NCBI GenBank assembly: GCA_025363505.1
Contig: JANYDV010000217.1
Coordinates: 1-12,010 of the forward strand
Source: Bacteroidota bacterium
GTDB taxonomy: Bacteria; Bacteroidota; Ignavibacteria; Palsa-1295
Reading direction: 5' to 3'
Length of the DNA stretch: 12,010 nt
The notes below the pieces were generated by a model that was given only the letters and a program-made list of their open reading frames with translations, was not told where the DNA came from and searched no databases. A program made the position numbers and the translations under genes. Positions 8,722-12,010 of this stretch are shown piece by piece (the stretch's first letter is position 1; each line of letters begins with the position of its first letter).

Positions 8722-8730
8722 TTATCCACA
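8722..8730 (+). promoter_or_regulatory. Consensus DnaA box (single)
   Basis: TTATCCACA matches the strongest DnaA-box consensus exactly and lies in the non-coding gap between the PAP2 and PpiD-like genes. It is partly inside a wider inverted repeat, TTTGTG (8708-8713) and CACAAA (8727-8732). I see no second box or AT-rich unwinding region nearby, so this does not look like a replication origin. It could be an isolated DnaA-titration or regulatory site, or chance. Confidence 0.3.
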
Positions 8731-8858
8731 AAGTGCTTGCAAATGCCTTGTTATAAGCAAAAAAAGAATAAGTGGTGGTTCAAAATGGTGAAAAACGGAA
8801 CTTCTCAGGGGTATTTTACGATTTGAATAGGCTCGAATAGGGCTTTTTACGTCTTTAT

Positions 8859-8864
8859 TATAAT
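8859..8864 (+). promoter_or_regulatory. Candidate -10 hexamer upstream of the PpiD-like gene
   Basis: A perfect TATAAT lies 12 nt before the ATG at 8877 in an AT-rich stretch. No good -35 hexamer occurs 16-18 bp upstream, and the Bacteroidota TAnnTTTG element is not matched. If used, transcription would begin near 8870, giving a leader of only about 7 nt to the ATG at 8877 or 16 nt to the ATG at 8886. The call rests on the hexamer and its position only. Confidence 0.3.
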
Positions 8865-8876
8865 TACGCAACAGTT

Positions 8877-11003
8877 ATGGCGATAATGAACAAAATGCGC
8901 GAGCGGATGACGGTGATTTTCGCCGGTCTTGCAGGTGCATTTCTCTTAATGATCATTTTTGAATGGGGCGCACAAGGCGATTTTTTCAAGAGCGGTCCTC
9001 GTGGTGATGAGATCGGCGAAGTCAACGGCGAACGTATCTCCAACAAAGAATACCAAGACCTCTACGGCAAAATTCGTCAATCGGAATTAGCCAAATCAAA
9101 AAAGCAATCACTCGGTGAAGCCGAAGAAGCATCGCTCAACGAAAAAGCGTGGGACGAAGCAATCACTCAAAAGTTGATTGACCAAAAGTTGAAAGAGTAC
9201 GGCGTTACCGTTACCGATCAAGAGGTGCGCGAACGTTTGTTCTATAATCCACCTGAAGATATTAAACGTGGGTTTATTGATTCGGTTGGTCGTTTCCATC
9301 AGCCGGAATATTGGGCAGAACTTCGTAACCCCAAAAACGATTCGATCGTGATTGGTTTGACGCAAGGCATTCGCGAACAGATGAAGCGCGAAAAACTTCA
9401 GGGAATGTTGTTCTCGACTATTCGATTGACCAACGGCGAAATGTGGGACCGCTTCGAAGCACAAAGTTCGAAGGCAACGGTTCAGGTCGTAAAGGTCGCT
9501 CCGGCGCCAACGGCGTATCGTGATTTCGTAACGAAAGTCAATGACGACGAGATCAAAAAATATTACGAAGATCACAAGTGGCAGTTCAAACGTGAAGAAG
9601 GACGCAAACTGAAGTTTGTTGTGTTCCGCGAATTGCCGACCAGCCGTGATTCTTTGACGGTCGTTGAGCGTGCTCAAACACTTGTCAAACGTTGGAAAGA
9701 ACTTCCGAGCACGACAAGTGATAGCGTGCTCGCAGAGTTAGCACATGATTATAGCGATGCACCGTTTCAGAAAGCACAGCCGCTTTCGCCGGCGATGCTT
9801 GCCGGGTTTAGCAATCCAGATTCACTTTTTAATGCAAAAGTCGGTGATGTGATCGTCAGCGCAAGCAACGGTCAGATTAAAGTACTCAAAGTTCTAGCCG
9901 AAGTTGATTCAGGCGGCGAATTTACCCATTTGCAAAACATTCTGATCGGCTTTGGTCGTCCGGAAAATCGTGATAGTGCGAAAGGGTTAGCGCAGACAGT
10001 TCTTAATGGCATTACTGCTGGCGGGACATTTGAAGATGCGGCTCGAAAATATTCAGCGGATCCTTCGTCACGTTACGGTGGTGATATGAAATGGATGGGA
10101 CAGAAAATGTATGTTCCTCAGGTAGAAGCCGCAGCCGCTTCTGCACCATTAAATACTGTCGTCGGACCGATCGAATCAACGATTGGTTATCATTTGATCA
10201 AAGTCTTGGGCAGAGCAAAGCGCAAACTTATTGTGCAAGTGATTCCGATGGAAATTCGTCCGAGCTCGCAAACGATTAAGATGTCCACCCAACAAGCAAA
10301 TATTTTCCATGAGCAAGCATTGAAAAAAGGTTTTGATGTTGCTGCTAAAGATATGGGCTTGAAAGTCATTGCTGACGGACCGGCGGTACAGAAAAAATCG
10401 CAACAGACGATGTTCAATAATCCGCAGTGGGTAAATTATCTTTTCGAGCTTAATACCGGAGATATCACAACAGCCGTTCGGATGGCAAATTCGAAATTAT
10501 CTGTTGTGGCTCAGGTCACTGAGGCGTATCCGAAAGGCGTACGTCCGCTTGATGAAGATTTGAAGAAGATGATTAAGAATCAAGTTGCTCGTCAGAAAAT
10601 GGTCGAGTCAGTTGCACCAAAAGCAAAAGAATTGCGTGCTATGCTCGGCGCAGGTGACGGACTTGAGAAACTTTCCTCAGTAGATTCAAACTTCCGTCCG
10701 TTTACCGTGACGATGACCCCCGGCGAAGCAACTGCTCAGCTTGGGTCGGAATATGCGGTTAATACTGTTGCTTTTTATAAAATGAAGGTCGGCGAAATCA
10801 GCCAACCGATCAAAGGCGAAAACTCATACTTTATCGTAAAACTTCTCGACTTGAAGCCTGCCGATAAAACCGCCTACGATCAACAGAAGCCTCAGTTGTA
10901 CCAACAACTTTCGCAAGAGAAGATGCAGCGCTTCTTCCAACAGTGGCTCAGTGACTTGAAAGATCAAGCAAAGGTAAAAGACTACCGCTTAGCAAGAAAT
11001 TAA
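8877..11003 (+). CDS. PpiD/SurA-like membrane-anchored peptidyl-prolyl isomerase/chaperone
   Basis: This 708-residue protein has the PpiD plan. A short basic N-terminus (KMRERM) and one hydrophobic anchor (12-29) are followed by a SurA-N-like helical chaperone region (about 46-240, with VNGERISNKEYQ at 49-60). Next is a degenerate parvulin-like module (about 243-345), a recognisable PpiC/parvulin rotamase domain (about 349-447), a linker, and a C-terminal module (about 600-660) with a closing helix. The protein would sit in the inner membrane with its bulk in the periplasm, helping exported and outer-membrane proteins to fold. In the main parvulin domain GGDMKW (401-406), VGPIES (428-433) and GYHLIKV (437-443, H439) fit the family. 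The position that is His in the usual HILI strand is Asn354 (QNILI), so isomerase activity is doubtful and a chaperone role is likelier. The ATG at 8877 is used; 8886 and 8895 are alternatives. It appears to be a single-gene unit between a promoter-containing gap and a strong terminator. Confidence 0.9.
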   Translation: MAIMNKMRERMTVIFAGLAGAFLLMIIFEWGAQGDFFKSGPRGDEIGEVNGERISNKEYQDLYGKIRQSELAKSKKQSLGEAEEASLNEKAWDEAITQKLIDQKLKEYGVTVTDQEVRERLFYNPPEDIKRGFIDSVGRFHQPEYWAELRNPKNDSIVIGLTQGIREQMKREKLQGMLFSTIRLTNGEMWDRFEAQSSKATVQVVKVAPAPTAYRDFVTKVNDDEIKKYYEDHKWQFKREEGRKLKFVVFRELPTSRDSLTVVERAQTLVKRWKELPSTTSDSVLAELAHDYSDAPFQKAQPLSPAMLAGFSNPDSLFNAKVGDVIVSASNGQIKVLKVLAEVDSGGEFTHLQNILIGFGRPENRDSAKGLAQTVLNGITAGGTFEDAARKYSADPSSRYGGDMKWMGQKMYVPQVEAAAASAPLNTVVGPIESTIGYHLIKVLGRAKRKLIVQVIPMEIRPSSQTIKMSTQQANIFHEQALKKGFDVAAKDMGLKVIADGPAVQKKSQQTMFNNPQWVNYLFELNTGDITTAVRMANSKLSVVAQVTEAYPKGVRPLDEDLKKMIKNQVARQKMVESVAPKAKELRAMLGAGDGLEKLSSVDSNFRPFTVTMTPGEATAQLGSEYAVNTVAFYKMKVGEISQPIKGENSYFIVKLLDLKPADKTAYDQQKPQLYQQLSQEKMQRFFQQWLSDLKDQAKVKDYRLARN

Positions 11004-11021
11004 TTGTAACGAGATTGCAAT

Positions 11022-11056
11022 AAAAAAACGCGCTTCTTTCGGAGCGCGTTTTTTTT
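11022..11056 (+). terminator. Rho-independent terminator after the PpiD-like gene
   Basis: The stem core ACGCGCT/AGCGCGT is flanked by an A-run on the left and eight Ts on the right, starting 18 nt after the PpiD-like stop codon. The loop region TCTTTCGG can close further by a T-G and a C-G pair. The A-run and T-run mirror each other, so it could terminate on both strands, though no minus-strand gene is seen downstream. Confidence 0.9.
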
Positions 11057-11115
11057 ATTTATGACTCAAGTTTACTAATAGTCTTTTTAGTGTTTCTGTC
11101 AATCACCCGATCAAT

Positions 11116-11176
11116 TGTCATTCCTGCGAAGGCGGGAAGCCATAGAGACTGCAATTGGATGCCCGTCTTCACGGGC
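11116..11176. repeat. Paired palindromic repeat (REP/MITE-like)
   Basis: Two short hairpins lie 22 nt apart. The first is TTCCTGC-GAAG-GCGGGAA (11121-11138, one T-G pair) and the second is GCCCGT-CTTC-ACGGGC (11161-11176, perfect). The second, read on the opposite strand, resembles the first (about 15 of 21 positions around the CGGG/TCCA part), so the two are inverted copies of one unit. Each ends in a CCA or TGG facing the centre. Such paired GAAG/CTTC palindromes occur as dispersed intergenic repeats in many bacterial genomes, as I recall. The position directly after a terminator fits a dispersed element. Only one copy is visible here, so genomic repetition is inferred. Confidence 0.6.
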
Positions 11177-11220
11177 TATATATGCTCATAGCGTTTTTTG
11201 ATAAAGATGCAATTCACTAA

Positions 11221-11242
11221 AACTTTTACTGTCATAAAAGTT
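11221..11242. promoter_or_regulatory. Inverted repeat upstream of the lipoprotein gene
   Basis: AACTTTTA and TAAAAGTT form a perfect 8-bp inverted repeat separated by CTGTCA, 60-80 nt before the putative lipoprotein start. An alternative pairing CTGT (11229-11232) with ACAG (11243-11246) competes. It is AT-rich and lacks a T-run, so an operator is likelier than a terminator, but chance cannot be excluded. Confidence 0.25.
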
Positions 11243-11301
11243 ACAGCAGCGTTGTTGTTATTTTAGAATATAGATTTATTTTGACTGGTATATTTGCATT
11301 C

Positions 11302-11931
11302 GTGAAATCATTATTAGTAGTCGTTCTTGTTTCGCTTCTGGTTGTTGTTGAGGGATGTGCGTTGTTTTACTCGACGCCGAAGCTCATACCGGAAAAGCAT
11401 TTCTATGAATTGCTTCCACAATCGCTTGAAGACGATTATTTTCATTCGCCCCTTGGCGATCTGGCAGGGAAGTATCCTAAAGGCTGGCTTCAGATAAATC
11501 TTGAGCACATTGCGCCACTCGAAAACGTCGCCTTCACCTATACGAACCCCGAACGAACATGGGCAATGACATTAATCGAGATACCCGGCTCGGCTGATCT
11601 GCGGATGCGATATCAGAAAAGTGGGTTGCTGTCGATAGCCGAAGAATCAATTAATCTGCATCGTCTGAAGATCGATCGTTTTACGATCACTCGTTCACCG
11701 GAGACTTTTGCACAATATGGAATGCGTTTTGCCAATTATGAGATCAGTCGTGGGAGTGGGGATAGCATGGCGTATGGGCGGTATGTTGTCTTTTCGACTG
11801 GAATTCGCTATTATGAGCTTTCGATGGTGCAATTACGAGGGGTGTCAAATCCGATGATAAATATAGAGAACTACCGATTGTTGCAATCTGTTATCTCGTC
11901 GCTCGAAGGAGTACCAAGCCATTCTGATTAA
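11302..11931 (+). CDS. Putative lipoprotein of unknown function
   Basis: I do not recognise this 209-residue protein. From the GTG at 11302 it begins MKSLLVVVLVSLLVVVEGC: a lysine, a strongly hydrophobic core, then V-E-G-Cys19. This resembles a type II signal peptide with lipid attached to Cys19, although Glu at -2 is not typical of a lipobox. The alternative TTG at 11281 would add seven residues ahead of the lysine and fits less well. The mature part is mixed alpha/beta and globular, with a YPKGW segment (51-55) and a final amphipathic helix (LLQSVISSLE). A Y-P-x-G-W opening with alternating strands recalls PsbP/Mog1-fold proteins, but this is a weak resemblance. The upstream gap holds a palindromic repeat pair and an inverted repeat, and TATATTTG (11289-11296) matches the Bacteroidota TAnnTTTG -7 element without a clear -33 partner. 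A tRNA gene starts 13 nt after the stop codon. Confidence 0.75.
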   Translation: MKSLLVVVLVSLLVVVEGCALFYSTPKLIPEKHFYELLPQSLEDDYFHSPLGDLAGKYPKGWLQINLEHIAPLENVAFTYTNPERTWAMTLIEIPGSADLRMRYQKSGLLSIAEESINLHRLKIDRFTITRSPETFAQYGMRFANYEISRGSGDSMAYGRYVVFSTGIRYYELSMVQLRGVSNPMINIENYRLLQSVISSLEGVPSHSD

Positions 11932-11944
11932 CAAAAGTCTGGAT

Positions 11945-12010
11945 TGGGGTGTCGCCAAGCGGTAAGGCAGCGCCCTTTGGAGGCGCCATTCGTAGGTTCG
12001 AATCCTGCCA
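11945..12010 (+). tRNA. tRNA-Gln (UUG), 3' end cut by the window edge
   Basis: A cloverleaf can be drawn. The 5' acceptor strand is TGGGGTG (11945-11951). The D stem is GCC/GGC (11954-11956 with 11966-11968). The anticodon stem GCGCC/GGCGC surrounds the loop CTTTGGA with anticodon TTG at 11977-11979. The T arm GTAGG-TTCGAAT-CCTGC runs 11992-12008. The window ends after CA, which pairs with the last two bases of the 5' acceptor strand, so about five acceptor bases and the discriminator are missing. It would read CAA and CAG codons. Only 13 nt separate it from the lipoprotein stop, so it either shares that transcript or has a promoter within the gene. Confidence 0.93.

Noticed and set aside
8510..8791. 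93-codon plus-strand open frame overlapping the PAP2 3' end
   Set aside because: It runs mostly in another frame of PAP2, its translation is low-complexity and Cys/Arg-rich, and it has no plausible start context.
8691..8876. Possible replication origin around the DnaA box
   Set aside because: Only one box is present, with no cluster, no clear unwinding element and no dnaA/dnaN neighbour.
9108..9677. 189-codon open frame on the minus strand
   Set aside because: It lies wholly inside the PpiD-like gene, has no recognisable domain and reads as an antisense shadow rich in Phe/Leu/Arg.
1..12010. CRISPR array, insertion sequence, prophage, toxin-antitoxin or defence system
   Set aside because: No regularly spaced direct repeats, transposase, integrase, phage structural or defence-type protein appears in any frame.

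Overview
The window looks like chromosomal DNA from the Bacteroidota/Chlorobiota (FCB) group. The main evidence is a large 3' part of sprA, which encodes the outer-membrane translocon of the type IX secretion system (T9SS), a system restricted to this group. None of the protein starts here has a recognisable Shine-Dalgarno sequence, which fits the same group. The sequence does not settle the exact class; an early-branching lineage (Ignavibacteria/Kapabacteria-like) is possible but is inference.

Layout: every supported gene is on the + strand. Positions 2-8690 hold a compact run: (1) sprA, cut at its 5' end by the window edge; (2) a YhiN/HI0933-family flavoprotein; (3) a fumarylacetoacetate-hydrolase-fold enzyme; (4) a membrane-anchored family 2 glycosyltransferase; (5) a PAP2-type phosphatase whose start lies inside the glycosyltransferase gene. 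Gaps of 69, 33 and 14 nt and one overlap suggest a possible operon, with an 18-bp perfect palindrome just before gene 3. A 186-nt gap (8691-8876) holds a consensus DnaA box and a TATAAT hexamer. It precedes a large PpiD/SurA-like periplasmic peptidyl-prolyl isomerase/chaperone, which ends at a strong intrinsic terminator (11022-11056). After that come a REP/MITE-like pair of inverted hairpins, a second inverted repeat, a small putative lipoprotein of unknown function and, 13 nt after its stop, a tRNA-Gln(UUG) cut by the right edge.

How the genes fit together: SprA and the PpiD-like chaperone both belong to cell-envelope biogenesis. The PpiD-like protein could help fold exported or outer-membrane proteins, though no direct link to T9SS is visible. 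The glycosyltransferase and PAP2 phosphatase look translationally coupled and could act on the same lipid-linked glycan or polyprenyl-phosphate pathway (inference). The flavoprotein and the FAH-fold enzyme are metabolic genes with no clear link to secretion.

I found no convincing undescribed multi-gene system such as a defence island, CRISPR array, prophage or insertion sequence. The points most worth checking are the palindrome over the FAH-gene start, the proline-rich insertion in SprA, the substituted catalytic position in the parvulin domain, the palindromic repeat pair and the uncharacterised lipoprotein.
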